Counted from the first letter of the stretch, positions 19,666 to 28,024 are shown. The stretch: DNA of 30,416 nucleotides from Chara braunii (GCA_003427395.1 BFEA01000015.1:5796188-5826603), one strand, 5' to 3'. The notes: generated by a model not told the origin, from the sequence alone. Program-made: numbers and translations.

Positions 19666-19690
19666 CACACACACACACACACACATACGC
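19633..19690. repeat. (CA)n microsatellite
   Basis: About 25 CA units with one break, the counterpart of 1344-1378. Confidence 0.96.
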
Positions 19691-19800
19691 ACTCAGAGAG
19701 AGGGGTGTTGTACACTGAGAGGCGTGCGGAAGGGGAAGAGTTTCCTTTCACAATCTGGCCAGAAAAAGAAATAGGTGGATTCCGCCGGCATGGCGAAGTG

Positions 19801-19878
19801 TAGCCTCTCTCCCTGCCTTCCTCTCTCTGTCTCTCTCTCTCTGTCTCTCTCTGTCTCTCTCTCTCTCTCTCCCTCTGC
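19801..19878. repeat. CT/GT-rich microsatellite
   Basis: CT runs interrupted by GTCTCT. It sits where the left arm has the (GGGA)n tract. Confidence 0.93.
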
Positions 19879-20749
19879 CTAACTCCCTCTCTCTTTCATC
19901 GCTGTGCGTGAAGAGCTGGAGAGTTCCGTTCACACTGGATTCGCCCGACGCGGCGAAGTGCACCCTCTGTTTTTCTCTCTCTCTCTCTGTGACCGCACCT
20001 CCCTCCTACGTCCCCCCTTCGCTTAGGGCTACCCATCCATCCATTCGTTTAGTGCTGCAACTCCATTTCTGTGGGGGTTGTATGTTGCAAGCGGGATGGG
20101 ATTTATGAACGATCCGAAGGTTACGGACAGGCAGGGGGAAAAAGGACCATCAGGTTGAGGTGGAGGTCAGGTTCCTGGTCAGGCAGGGAGGAGGAGGTCG
20201 CCGTCGAAATCCCGAGGAACTGGAGTAGCAGGAAAAGAACGAAGGGGGAGGGTGATGATGCGGGATCAGGAGGGTGAGAGCGACAGAAAGAGGAAGAGAG
20301 GAAAGGACATAACAGACCAGGAAGGGCCACATCGAGTATCGGAGGAGTTGGACCTCGAAGAGAGAGGATTGCATCTGAGCAAAGAAAGGCACGGAGAAAG
20401 AAGGGAACGGGGAGGCGACCGACGCAGGACAAGTAGAGAAGAGGATGGGAAATTTAAAGCGGATTGCTGGGGGAGAGATCGAGAGGGGGAATGGAGGGCG
20501 CATGGGGAAAGGCGGAAGGGAGGCACTGAAGAAGGAAGAAAGGGACAATTGCGAGTGGGTAGGCGAGAAGGACGGGAAGAGAAAGGTGACCGACCCAGGA
20601 CAAAGAGAGGAGGATGGGAAAAGCAAATTGGTGGGGGAAAGACAGGAAGGGGGAATGGNAGGCACAAGCTCTAAGCTGGGATCGGGACAGACGGAAGGGA
20701 GGCGGCATTGGAGAAGGGAAAAAGGCGAGTGGGGCGGGGAAAATATGAG

Positions 20750-20762
20750 TGTGTGTGTGTGT

Positions 20763-20842
<80 letters not shown>
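20750..20842. repeat. (GT)n then long (GA)n microsatellite
   Basis: About 38 GA units mark the outer limit of comparable right-arm sequence. Confidence 0.98.
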
Positions 20843-20846
<4 letters not shown>

Positions 20847-21229
20847 GGGGGGGGGCGCATGAGAGGGCATTTGATTGTCGTTAGTGACCGGACGCACCCC
20901 CTGGAGCGAGAAAGGGAGGGATGGNGAGGGAGAATAGCAAGAGAACGGGAAGAGCGAGGGAGGAAGAGACGGTCAGAGGGGCAGGGCAGAGAGAGATCCC
21001 AGTGGAATAGTAATCTTGGGGCCACTATCTTTCTCTTCATGTACGCACGCCCGTGCTCACTCCCAAGTCCCGCCCTAAATGATTCTAAAAAATGATGACC
21101 AAGTATTGTGTGATAGCACTACATCCTCCTTTGAGCGCGTCTTCTCTGTGTCTGCTGCTATGATGTGGTCTCTTCACGTCCGGTCGCGCTTCGCGATCTG
21201 TTTCTTGAGACTGTGTATCCCTGTTTGGA
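20843..21229. other. Purine-rich DNA and upstream region of the PDI-like gene
   Basis: A purine-rich stretch (20843-21000) is followed by mixed sequence. The promoter of the gene at 21458 should lie here or in the leader, but I see no convincing TATA box. Confidence 0.4.
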
Positions 21230-21230
21230 G

Positions 21231-21359
21231 ATGGCGAACCCCACCGGACTCTCTTTTTTTTTTTTTTTTTTTTTAATCGTATGTCTAATTTTTGTTTTGT
21301 TGGTGTCCTGTTCCTTCAACTTCCTTGTGATTGCTTTTTTTTTTTTTTTTAAACCATAA
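21231..21359 (+). other. Upstream copy of the gene's start codon region (possible uORF)
   Basis: GATGGCGAACCCCACCGGACT at 21230-21250 is repeated exactly at 21457-21477, where it starts the PDI-like gene. From the upstream ATG the frame gives MANPTGLS, then a run of Phe from the T-tract and a hydrophobic stretch, ending at 21359 (42 residues). It may be a duplicated first-exon start, a decoy upstream frame, or a relic. Confidence 0.55.
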
Positions 21360-21400
21360 TTAATGCTTGTTTTGTTGCTGTCCTGTTCTTTGTCATTGCT
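21254..21400. repeat. Tandem duplication in the leader
   Basis: Two diverged units, 21254-21334 and 21335-21400, each begin with a T-tract and contain TTGTTTTGTTG followed by GTCCTGTTC, then CATTGC or GATTGC. The same event may have duplicated the start region. Confidence 0.7.
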
Positions 21401-21457
21401 TGGTTCCCTGCACGCTGGTATCAGCCTCGGTCGGTAGCATTTCGGACCTGTTTTGCG

Positions 21458-21910
21458 ATGGCGAACCCCACCGGACTTTTGTTGATCGCATTGATCGCCA
21501 CGTCAGCGCTAAGCTGGACGACCACGACCGTGGATGCGGAGCCCATAAAGCTGAGCAATGCCGACTTCGACGAGCATGTGCAGGAGGATGGCAAAATTTG
21601 GTTCATTAAGTTCTTCGCCCCGTGGTGTGGGCATTGTAAGAGATTGGTGCCAGCCTGGGCGGAGCTGGATGAGACGATGGCTGGAGATGACACGTGGCGG
21701 ATTGCCCATGTCGACTGTACGACGAATAAGGAAGTCTGCACCAAGCACGAGATTAGGGGATACCCTACACTCAAGGTTTTCCATAACGGGAAAGAGTTCA
21801 GGCGATACACCGGCGCTCGTGATGTCGAGTCTCTGAAGACCTTCATCAACACCGTCACACACGATTTGTGGCAGGCTGAGGGTGAAGCTGCTGCCCATGA
21901 CGAGGCCTAG
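21458..21910 (+). CDS. Single-domain protein disulfide isomerase-like protein (PDIL5-1 type)
   Basis: An intact 150-residue frame starting at ATG 21458. Residues 1-28 form a signal peptide with a hydrophobic core LLLIALIATSAL and a likely cleavage near VDA-EP. Residues 29-133 are one thioredoxin fold: the active site APWCGHCKRL has its cysteines at 57 and 60, and the cis-proline loop GYPT has Pro103. Two further cysteines lie at 87 and 94 (VDCTTNKEVC), and a YTGARDVESLKTFI segment closes the fold. This length and layout match small plant ER oxidoreductases of the PDIL5-1 kind, which form or rearrange disulfides in secretory proteins. The C-terminus is HDEA rather than a standard KDEL/HDEL, so ER retention is uncertain. 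No intron interrupts the frame, and a (GA)n tract begins a few bases after the stop. TXNDC5-like single-domain relatives are an alternative. This is the only well-supported host gene here. Confidence 0.9.
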   Translation: MANPTGLLLIALIATSALSWTTTTVDAEPIKLSNADFDEHVQEDGKIWFIKFFAPWCGHCKRLVPAWAELDETMAGDDTWRIAHVDCTTNKEVCTKHEIRGYPTLKVFHNGKEFRRYTGARDVESLKTFINTVTHDLWQAEGEAAAHDEA

Positions 21911-21916
21911 ACAAGG

Positions 21917-21917
21917 G

Positions 21918-21972
<55 letters not shown>
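21917..21972. repeat. (GA)n microsatellite
   Basis: About 27 GA units immediately 3' of the PDI-like gene, probably within its transcript. Confidence 0.98.
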
Positions 21973-21975
<3 letters not shown>

Positions 21976-22066
21976 CAATATTGGACAACACGTGCGAGGC
22001 TTTACTTTCACAGAATACACGTGTCCTGTCCGTGGCTTGCGACAGAAAAGTCGCGACTACCCTTCT

Positions 22067-22069
<3 letters not shown>

Positions 22070-22160
<91 letters not shown>
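22070..22160. repeat. (GA)n microsatellite with two GGTCC breaks
   Basis: Two GA runs, each followed by GGTCCG, suggesting a small tandem duplication of the run plus its flank. Confidence 0.97.
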
Positions 22161-22161
<1 letters not shown>

Positions 22162-22507
22162 CCGTTTGGCATAAATTTATCTGCGGATCTACTGTTTTTT
22201 ACAGTTGCATGGATTCGATTGGTTGACATTGTGTGCGTAGGGAGTGGATAAGGAAGGGGAGGAAAAAAGGAGGTGAGGAAGATGGGAGGAAAAGAGGATT
22301 TTTTACTGTTGTGTGGATTTGCTTCTGGTGTAATTTGATTTGTTGTGTGATGTCGAGTTTGTGGGGGAGAAAGCAGCTGAAAGCTCACGGCCATCGTTTT
22401 CCCTTGTTGTTGGAACCTGCTGATCCTGCACTCGGCTGGAGATGGTAGAGCTGGAAGTAGGGGGTGTAGAAGGGTGGAATGGTTCAGATATGGTTACTAG
22501 GTGGTTT
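22161..22507. other. No gene seen; possible 3' UTR or flank
   Basis: Two similar phrases with a T-rich start followed by ACTGTTG or ACAGTTG and TGGATT occur near 22194 and 22300. Nothing is recognisably coding. Confidence 0.45.
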
Positions 22508-22510
22508 CAT

Positions 22511-22687
22511 TTTCGGCGAATTTTTCACAGAAACTGCCATATTTCCCCGAATTGGTGTTTTTTTTTTGTTTTTTTTGTGATATGTATGTGCTTTAGGGTT
22601 TCGGCAATTTTTTCACAGAAACTGCCATATTTCCCCGCATTGTTTTTTTTTTTTTTTTTTTTTTGTGACATGTATGTGCTTTAGGGT
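22511..22687. repeat. 88-bp tandem duplication
   Basis: Copies start at about 22511 and 22599. Both contain TTCACAGAAACTGCCATATT, a T-tract and then ATGTATGTGCTTTAGGGT. They differ mainly in T-tract length. Confidence 0.92.
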
Positions 22688-22720
22688 ATAATATCTGTAT
22701 TCAGTTTCGATGCATTTGGA

Positions 22721-22780
22721 CCGAATTCGGAAAAAAAATTGGCAGAAACACCGAATTCGGGAAAAAAATTGGCAAAAACT
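22721..22780. repeat. Two 30-bp tandem units
   Basis: Two adjacent 30-base units, each CCGAATTCGG followed by an A-run and TTGGCA, with three or so differences. Confidence 0.9.
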
Positions 22781-23231
22781 CCGACAGCTACTCCGAATGG
22801 GGTGTTATAGTGCTTTTTACCAAGTTTTTAGTTTTTTTTTGTTTTTTCGTTTTTTAATTTTTTTTGCCTGTTTGTTTTTTTGATGTTAGTATTATGAGCC
22901 TGCATTATTGTTTGTTCGTGAAATTTTTGACGACATTTCTTCTGGTGGTGCGGCGAAAAAACCCGAAATTTTGGTCTCCCTCTCTAACCATCTCTCGAGT
23001 GGTTGGCAACGCCTGCACAAAGCGGCGGCATGTCTTACAATGATCCGTTTGCTGTTGAGCTCGTTTCTCTTTTTGCTAATGTTTTTTCACGTTGTACTCT
23101 GCTCAGATAGTGGTTTTTCACGTTGAGCTCGTTTCTCTTTTCAAGGCACACTAACAGCAGTCCTCCTCCTCCTGGGGGTATCAAAGTCGTCTGCGAGAAC
23201 TTGAAAAGCCCATCAAGTTTTCTGCCCTTGT
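22781..23231. other. No gene seen
   Basis: T-rich sequence, then mixed sequence with the phrase TTTTTCACGTTG followed by T/AGCTCGTTTCTCTTTT partly repeated near 23055 and 23115. No product is recognised. Confidence 0.45.
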
Positions 23232-24425
23232 ATTAGGTAAACGCATACTCTCGAGTTAGATAAGCGGATACTGATCAGTTTGGTAAGCGCACACTCTTGA
23301 CTTATGTAAGCTATCACTCTTGGCTTCTGAAAGCCCTCAGTCTTGAGTTCCGTGAGCGCGTGCTGAGTTGTGTGAGCATGTGTTTTTGGGTTATATGATG
23401 CGCGTACTTCCTTGAGTTATGTGAGCGCGCACTCTTGAGTTATGGGAGCGCGTACTCTTTGAGTTAGGCGAGCACACAATCTTGAGGTAGGTGAGCGCAT
23501 AGTCTGAGACTGAGTTAGGGGAGCGCGCATACTCTTGAGTTAAGGGAGCGTATACTGAGTTCCGTGAGCGCGTGCTGAGTTGTGTGAACATGTGGTCTTG
23601 GGTTATATGAGTGCGTACTTCCTTGAGTTATGTGAGCGCGCACTCTCGAGTTGTGGGACCGCGTACTCGTTGAGTTAGGCGAGCACACAATCTTGAGTTA
23701 GGTGAGCGCATAGTCTGAGACTGAGGAGTTAGGGGAGCGCGCATACTCTTGAGTTAAGGGAGCGCATACTCCTTAGCTGGAAAGACGCAGACTCTTGAGC
23801 TAGATAAGCGCATGCACTCGTGAGTTAGGTGAGCGAGATGAGCGTATATGTGAGCGCGCACTCTTGAGTTATGGGAGCGCGTACTCTGAGTTAAGGGAGC
23901 ACACAATCTTGAGTCAGGTGAGCGCATAGTCTGAGACTGAGTTAGGGGAGCGCGCATACTCTCGAGTTACTCTTGAGCTAGATAAGTGCATACTCCTGAG
24001 TTAGGTGAGCGAGACGAGCACATATGTGAGCGTGCACTCTTGAGTTGTGGGACCGCGTACTCTTTGAGTTAGGCGAGCACACAATCTTGAGTTAGGTGAG
24101 CGCATAGTCTGAGACTGAGTTAGGGGAGCGCGCATACTCTCGAGCAAGCAAGGCGCAGACTTGAGCGCATACTACTCTTGAGTTAGGGGAGCGCATGCAT
24201 ACTGCTTAGTTATAAAGCCGCAGACTCTTGAGCTAGATATAAGCGCATGCGCTCGTGAGTTAGGTGAGCGAGATGAGCGCATATTCTCGAGCAACAAAAA
24301 AAAAAAAGAAGCGTGTATACTCTTGAGTTACATAAGCCCATTCTCTGAGTTAGGTGTAGGTAGATAAGCCCATTCTCTGAGTTAGGTGTACGTAGATAAG
24401 CCCATTCTCTGAGTTAGGTGATCCC
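23232..24425. repeat. Satellite-like array of CTCTTGAGTTAGGTGAGCGC units
   Basis: About 1.2 kb is built from variants of a basic unit of about 22-30 bases (ACTCTTGAGTTAGGTGAGCG, then CAT). A higher order is visible: the marker CATAGTCTGAGACTGAG occurs near 23498, 23709, 23925 and 24103, giving periods of about 211, 216 and 178. Units at the edges are more diverged. The last part (24340-24425) is a shorter repeat of AAGCCCATTCTCTGAGTTAG. No protein-coding frame runs through it. Confidence 0.93.
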
Positions 24426-24455
24426 CCCCCCGCATCAAATCATCGGGGGGGTTAT
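24421..24455. other. C/G-run hairpin
   Basis: A run of nine or more C plus G pairs with CGGGGGGG across an 11-base loop (CATCAAATCAT). It sits at the edge of the satellite array. Confidence 0.7.
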
Positions 24456-24459
24456 CATC

Positions 24460-24520
24460 AGCATGCCGTTACCTAATATGGGTGTGTGCTTAACTAATAT
24501 GAGTGTGTGCTTACGTGGTT
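24460..24520. repeat. 21-bp tandem pair
   Basis: ACCTAATATGGGTGTGTGCTT is followed directly by ACTAATATGAGTGTGTGCTT. Confidence 0.8.
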
Positions 24521-24583
24521 CGCCATACGCACTTAATATAGTAAGGGTCGCCAAGCGCTTGCATAATATAGGGTCTCGCCGCA

Positions 24584-24735
24584 CGGCACACGAAACGAAA
24601 ACGAAAGGAGTGCATCTGCCCGCGAAAGGCTGCAAAATACACTCGTTACTATTTATAGCAAACCGACGAACCTGGCCACTTTCTGCAGGAAGATTCACTC
24701 GTTTCGTTTTTCGTTTCGTGTCCCGTGCAGTGCCG
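24584..24735. mobile_element. Foldback (hairpin) element
   Basis: The left arm (24584-24629), starting CGGCACACGAAACGAAAACG, pairs with the right arm (24677-24735), which contains CACTCGTTTCGTTTTTCG and ends CGTGTCCCGTGCAGTGCCG. Arms of about 45-55 bases enclose a loop of about 47 bases, and pairing is imperfect only in a few places. No coding capacity. It could be a small MITE or another palindromic structure. I found no target-site duplication, so the element assignment is tentative. Confidence 0.6.
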
Positions 24736-24816
24736 TCCATAGTATGCGCTTCTCTCGACGACCTCACTGTCCGGTGAAGGCTGCTGACGGTGATTCTACT
24801 GCAGTTTATTTTTTGG

Positions 24817-25326
24817 GAAAATTGCATCTGTACCCCCACTTAAAGATGGGAATACCGGGTATATACCCCCAGTCCTAGCGGCAACTTGCGTCTATACCTA
24901 GAAAACGGCTGCTGGAAATTGTTTGCATGATGAGGGTCGATGTGGACCCAGGTTGGTACTGCAAAATCGCGGTTATAACCAACTACTGGAATGCACAAAT
25001 TATGGACATACCCAGGCGAGATTATGGGCATACCCAGGACCTGATGAGGAGGAGAGGGCAAATTGCTCATCTACCCTGCTACCGGATGGCAGAAGTTATG
25101 CTCATACCCAGCAGCCGTGTTACAAGGGTATACTTGGTGGGCATGAGCATAATTTGCTGCTCTGAATCCGGGCCTGCTGGAATGGGTACGCTTACAGTTT
25201 CGCACAGGGAAAAGCTGGCGGTACTATGCAAAGTTGAACGCCCTCTGGGGGTATAGCTGCAAGTTCGCACTGGGACTGGGCATAGCAGGTATTCCCATCT
25301 TTTAGTGGGGTACAGATGCAGTTTTT
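24817..25326. mobile_element. Non-autonomous TIR element (MITE-like), about 510 bp
   Basis: The ends are inverted repeats of about 39 bases: the left end contains TGCATCTGTACCCCC and AAAGATGGGAATACC (24822-24856), the right end GGTATTCCCATCTTTTAG and GGGGTACAGATGC (25288-25320), with roughly four differences. Inside are recurrent phrases such as GGGCATACCC, GGACATACCC and CTCATACCC at irregular spacing. No transposase frame. The target-site duplication is not clear because both flanks are homopolymeric. The superfamily is not recognised. Confidence 0.8.
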
Positions 25327-25915
25327 CCTTCTTTTTGAGCGATCGAGCCCTCTCTAGCCACTACTTCGCTACGGTAGTTTTCTCCTCATCTGTACTTGCC
25401 TTTGTACGCATTGGAGTTCTCCCGTGTTGAGGGGATACCCACACATGATTGCTGTATTGGATGTATTTGGTCTCTTTTCCAGTCAGGTCTGGATGCACCT
25501 GACTGCAATTTCGTCCAAAGCGAAGTTGGAAATGTCTTTTGCCCTCATTGCTCCGATCTTCGTCTCTATTGTTCTATTCTATCTTGTTTAGTATCCATTT
25601 CTAGTAGGCGTTTTTTTTTTTTATTTTTTTTTTTATGTTGTTGTTGTTTTTGTTCTCCTGCCGCTGTATGCTTTGTCCATCAAGTTTTTTTTTTTTTTTT
25701 NTTGTTTCCCTCCCTTCACCAGTTTTGCCATTGAGCTTTTATAACCTCGGCTCAGTGGGTACACCCATGAACTGTAAAAACCTGAAAATTGGAGTACTCG
25801 TAGATTTTGTTGTGATCTTTCCAGGAAAAACGCTAAATAAATTAAAAAAAATCATTCCAACTGCAAAATAGATCGCGGCCGCAATTTGACCCATATTTCA
25901 ATTTTGCCATTCAGT
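25327..25915. other. No gene seen
   Basis: Mixed then T-rich sequence with one ambiguous base at 25701. No product is recognised. Confidence 0.5.
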
Positions 25916-25957
25916 CTCTCTCTCTCTCTCTCTCTCTCACTTGTATCAACAAACGGA

Positions 25958-26026
<69 letters not shown>

Positions 26027-26141
26027 TCTCTCTCTCTACATTAATCCCCCCCCCCCCCCCCTCTCTCTCTCTCTCTGGCCCGCCCCCCCCCCCCTCTCTC
26101 TCTATTTCTTTCTCTCTCTCACACTCACAACAATAAATGGA

Positions 26142-26204
<63 letters not shown>
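25916..26204. repeat. Complex (CT)n and poly(C) block
   Basis: Three long CT tracts (25916-25939, 25963-26036, 26147-26204) are separated by an ACAAACGGAACAAA or ACAATAAATGGAACAAA phrase and by two runs of C (about 26047-26061 and 26083-26094). The repeated phrase suggests duplication of a CT-tract-plus-flank unit. Confidence 0.96.
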
Positions 26205-26206
<2 letters not shown>

Positions 26207-26280
26207 GTGTTAGCTCTTAGTCTCATTGATTTGGCTACCTTAGGGCTGCGTTCCCCGCGCCCACGCGGTAGACAATACAG

Positions 26281-26382
26281 TTCTGACAGTGTGGGTTCGG
26301 TATAGTATAGTTCTGACAGTATTGGTTCGGTATAGTATAGTTCTGACAGTGTTGGTTCGGTATAGTATAGTTCTGACAGTGT
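26281..26382. repeat. 30-bp tandem array, part 1
   Basis: Three full units TTCTGACAGTGTGGGTTCGG followed by TATAGTATAG (26281-26310, 26311-26340, 26341-26370) and a partial fourth. The array resumes at 26455. Confidence 0.97.
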
Positions 26383-26454
26383 TTTTTTTTTCCCCCCTAA
26401 AAATATCATTATAATAATATAATCAGGTAAAAGGAGGCTGGGGGCCTCACAATT
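26383..26454 (-). mobile_element. Possible short LINE 3'-tail insertion
   Basis: Read on the minus strand: CCCCCAGCCTCCTTTTACC, an AT-rich stretch, then GGGGGG and about nine A. GCCTCCTTTT followed by AT-rich sequence and A-run resembles the last 70 bases of the LINEs in this window. It interrupts the 30-bp array. The resemblance is short and could be chance. Confidence 0.3.
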
Positions 26455-26581
26455 CCGGTATAGTATAGTTCTGAGTCTTCTGACAGTGTGGGTTCGGTAT
26501 AGTATATTTTGACAGTGTGGGTTCGGTATAGTATAGTTCTGACAGTGTGGGTTCGGTATAGTATAGTTCTGTCAGTGTGGG
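26455..26581. repeat. 30-bp tandem array, part 2
   Basis: About four more units of the same 30-base repeat, the last running directly into the left terminal inverted repeat of the element ending at 26895. Confidence 0.95.
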
Positions 26582-26895
26582 ACCTCTAGTAACTGTCGAC
26601 AGTGTTTGATATGGACGGTGGGATGATGCATCCCACCTTTTATGGCAGGGAGCCTGAAGGCCCTCGTTTTGTTTTTTCATTGCGTTAGGGGTCCCGTCCC
26701 GTGCGAACTGGATGCAGAGGCAAGGCCCCCTAGTAAATACTAGGCCAAAAAAAATTGATAGTATACTACACAGCCTTGCTTCTCCCTCCGCTTGGCATGG
26801 GACACCGAAGCCAATGGAAAATCAATGAGAAAACGGAAGCCGGAGGGCTCCCTGCTGTCGATGGTTACTAAAGGTCCCCCACTGGCACAACTATA
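26555..26895. mobile_element. Long-TIR foldback/MITE element
   Basis: The left end (TATAGTTCTGTCAGTGTGGG, then ACCTCTAGTAACTGTCGACAG to 26602) matches the reverse complement of the right end (26855-26895, reading inward TATAGTTGTGCCAGTGGGGG, then ACCTTTAGTAACCATCGACAG). Similarity continues inward through CAGGGAGCC and a GTTTTxxxCATTG phrase, so the arms are about 70-100 bases with an extra insert on the left. CAGTG near the ends recalls hAT-like termini, but an 8-base duplication is not visible. No coding capacity. The outer left end is the 30-base unit that forms the adjacent tandem array. Confidence 0.75.
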
Positions 26896-27142
26896 CTCTC
26901 CTTATTTTCACCTTTTAATGTTAGAGTTCTTCCTACCCACAGGACAATCTTGACAGTCTTATCTTTATAATTAAATTAATGAATATTTAGGGACATGAAA
27001 AAAAAGGACTTGCCCCCCCCCAAAAAAAAGGACTCGCTTGAACGGTTTTGTTAGCAGCTGATAATCTTTTTTGGAACTGTGTGACGTTTTTTTATTTTTA
27101 TTTTTATTTTTATTTTTTTAAAGCTAATTCTTTAAGGACTTT
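26896..27142. other. No gene seen
   Basis: AT-rich sequence with A, C and T homopolymers and a (TTTTTA)n stretch near 27085-27120. Confidence 0.5.
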
Positions 27143-27557
27143 TTTTGTTGTCATTATAGTATTACAGGGAACCCCGTAGCAGCCACATCCGTGCTCAAGG
27201 CTCCAATGAGGGAACATGCGGGAGCTGCACCCACCAGCAGGTGTGATACCTGGTACAGCAGGTGGGCGATACCGGCCAGGGTTCAGCCGGGAGCATCAGG
27301 ACCGAGCTTCTTCGAGGGTTCAGCCGGGAGCATCAGGACCGAGCTTCTTCGATGGGCCAGTCACTGTGCCTCCCCTCCAGTCCCTCCCCCTATGAACATC
27401 AGCAGGCTCTGCTCAATGCCACTCGGGGGGACCAACGACATATCTCTAGGTGGCGGGCACCAAGCTTGCCCAGGAAGGTGCATGAGGCCAATGGGGATTG
27501 AACCCAAGACCTCCTGAATGCCACTTGCGTGCCGTACCAACTGAGCTAGGCCGCTGG
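27143..27557 (-). mobile_element. tRNA-derived SINE
   Basis: On the minus strand the 5' end has an RNA polymerase III A box TAGCTCAGTTGG (27537-27548) and a B box GGTTCAATCCC (27494-27504), separated as in a tRNA. The acceptor stem does not close (5' GCGGCCT has no matching 3' strand), so this is a tRNA-like head and not a functional tRNA. A body of about 300 bases follows and ends near 27143 with a short A-rich tail (ACAACAAAAAAAG). The body contains a 37-base tandem duplication at about 27279-27352. Target-site duplications were not identified. SINEs depend on a LINE for movement; whether the LINEs here serve it is unknown, since no shared tail is evident. Confidence 0.85.
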
Positions 27558-27880
27558 ATGTGTTACATTTTTTTTGACGTATGCTATTTCAATCATGTTT
27601 CTAACTTGGAAAAAGTAAATAAAGAAAAAAAAGAAACAATTATGTCTGAGCTTGGAAGTTCGAAACGGTGAATAAAGAATGAGATCAAATGAATGCCCTC
27701 GCTCGTGCAGAGTGGTCGTTTCTATTACTCGAGGAGGTAGGCAAGGATTCAATGAATATCATGTTGAGACAGTCTGCTTTGTCGTATCGTGGGCTGCTGG
27801 ATTTATCTGGTGGTTTTCGTGAAATTTTGTCTCGTTCGTTTTTAGTTTTAGGAATTCTTGGATTTTGCTTTTCGTGGGTT

Positions 27881-27884
<4 letters not shown>
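27558..27884. other. No gene seen
   Basis: AT-rich sequence with T- and A-runs. An open frame from 27689 runs into the GT microsatellite and is not convincing. Confidence 0.5.

Positions 27885-27943
<59 letters not shown>
27885..27943. repeat. (GT)n microsatellite
   Basis: About 29 GT units. A shorter GT tract lies at 28001-28024. Confidence 0.98.
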
Positions 27944-27944
<1 letters not shown>

Positions 27945-28000
27945 CGCTTGAAGCATAGCGTGCATTCTTCGTACTACGTAACCTCCCAGTAGCCTGTGAT

Positions 28001-28024
28001 GTGTGTGTGTGTGTGTGTGTGTGT
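28001..28024. repeat. (GT)n microsatellite, short
   Basis: About 11-12 GT units. Confidence 0.95.

Larger units (their letters stand above)
9725..20842 (-). repeat. Right arm of the inverted duplication, split by a LINE
   Basis: This is the inverted counterpart of 1-3815. Its inner boundary is sharp: similarity to the left arm starts at 9725, inside the LINE ORF2 zinc-finger coding region, whereas the left copy of that LINE continues past 3815. The arm is interrupted by the insertion 11342-18799 and by an assembly gap at 18871-19475. Without the insertion it is about 3.7 kb, close to the left arm. Outward of about 20842 the sequence becomes purine-rich, and the comparison cannot be continued because the left arm has reached the window edge. 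Confidence 0.9.

Noticed and set aside
18583-19751. Open frames of 250-370 codons across the gap
   Set aside because: Most of their length is undetermined bases, and the rest is CA/GT repeat.
23232-24425. CRISPR-like alternation of repeats and spacers
   Set aside because: Units are degenerate and spacers are themselves variants of the unit; the window is eukaryotic. It is a satellite array.
27485-27557. Functional tRNA gene on the minus strand
   Set aside because: A and B boxes are good, but the acceptor stem does not pair and a SINE body follows directly.
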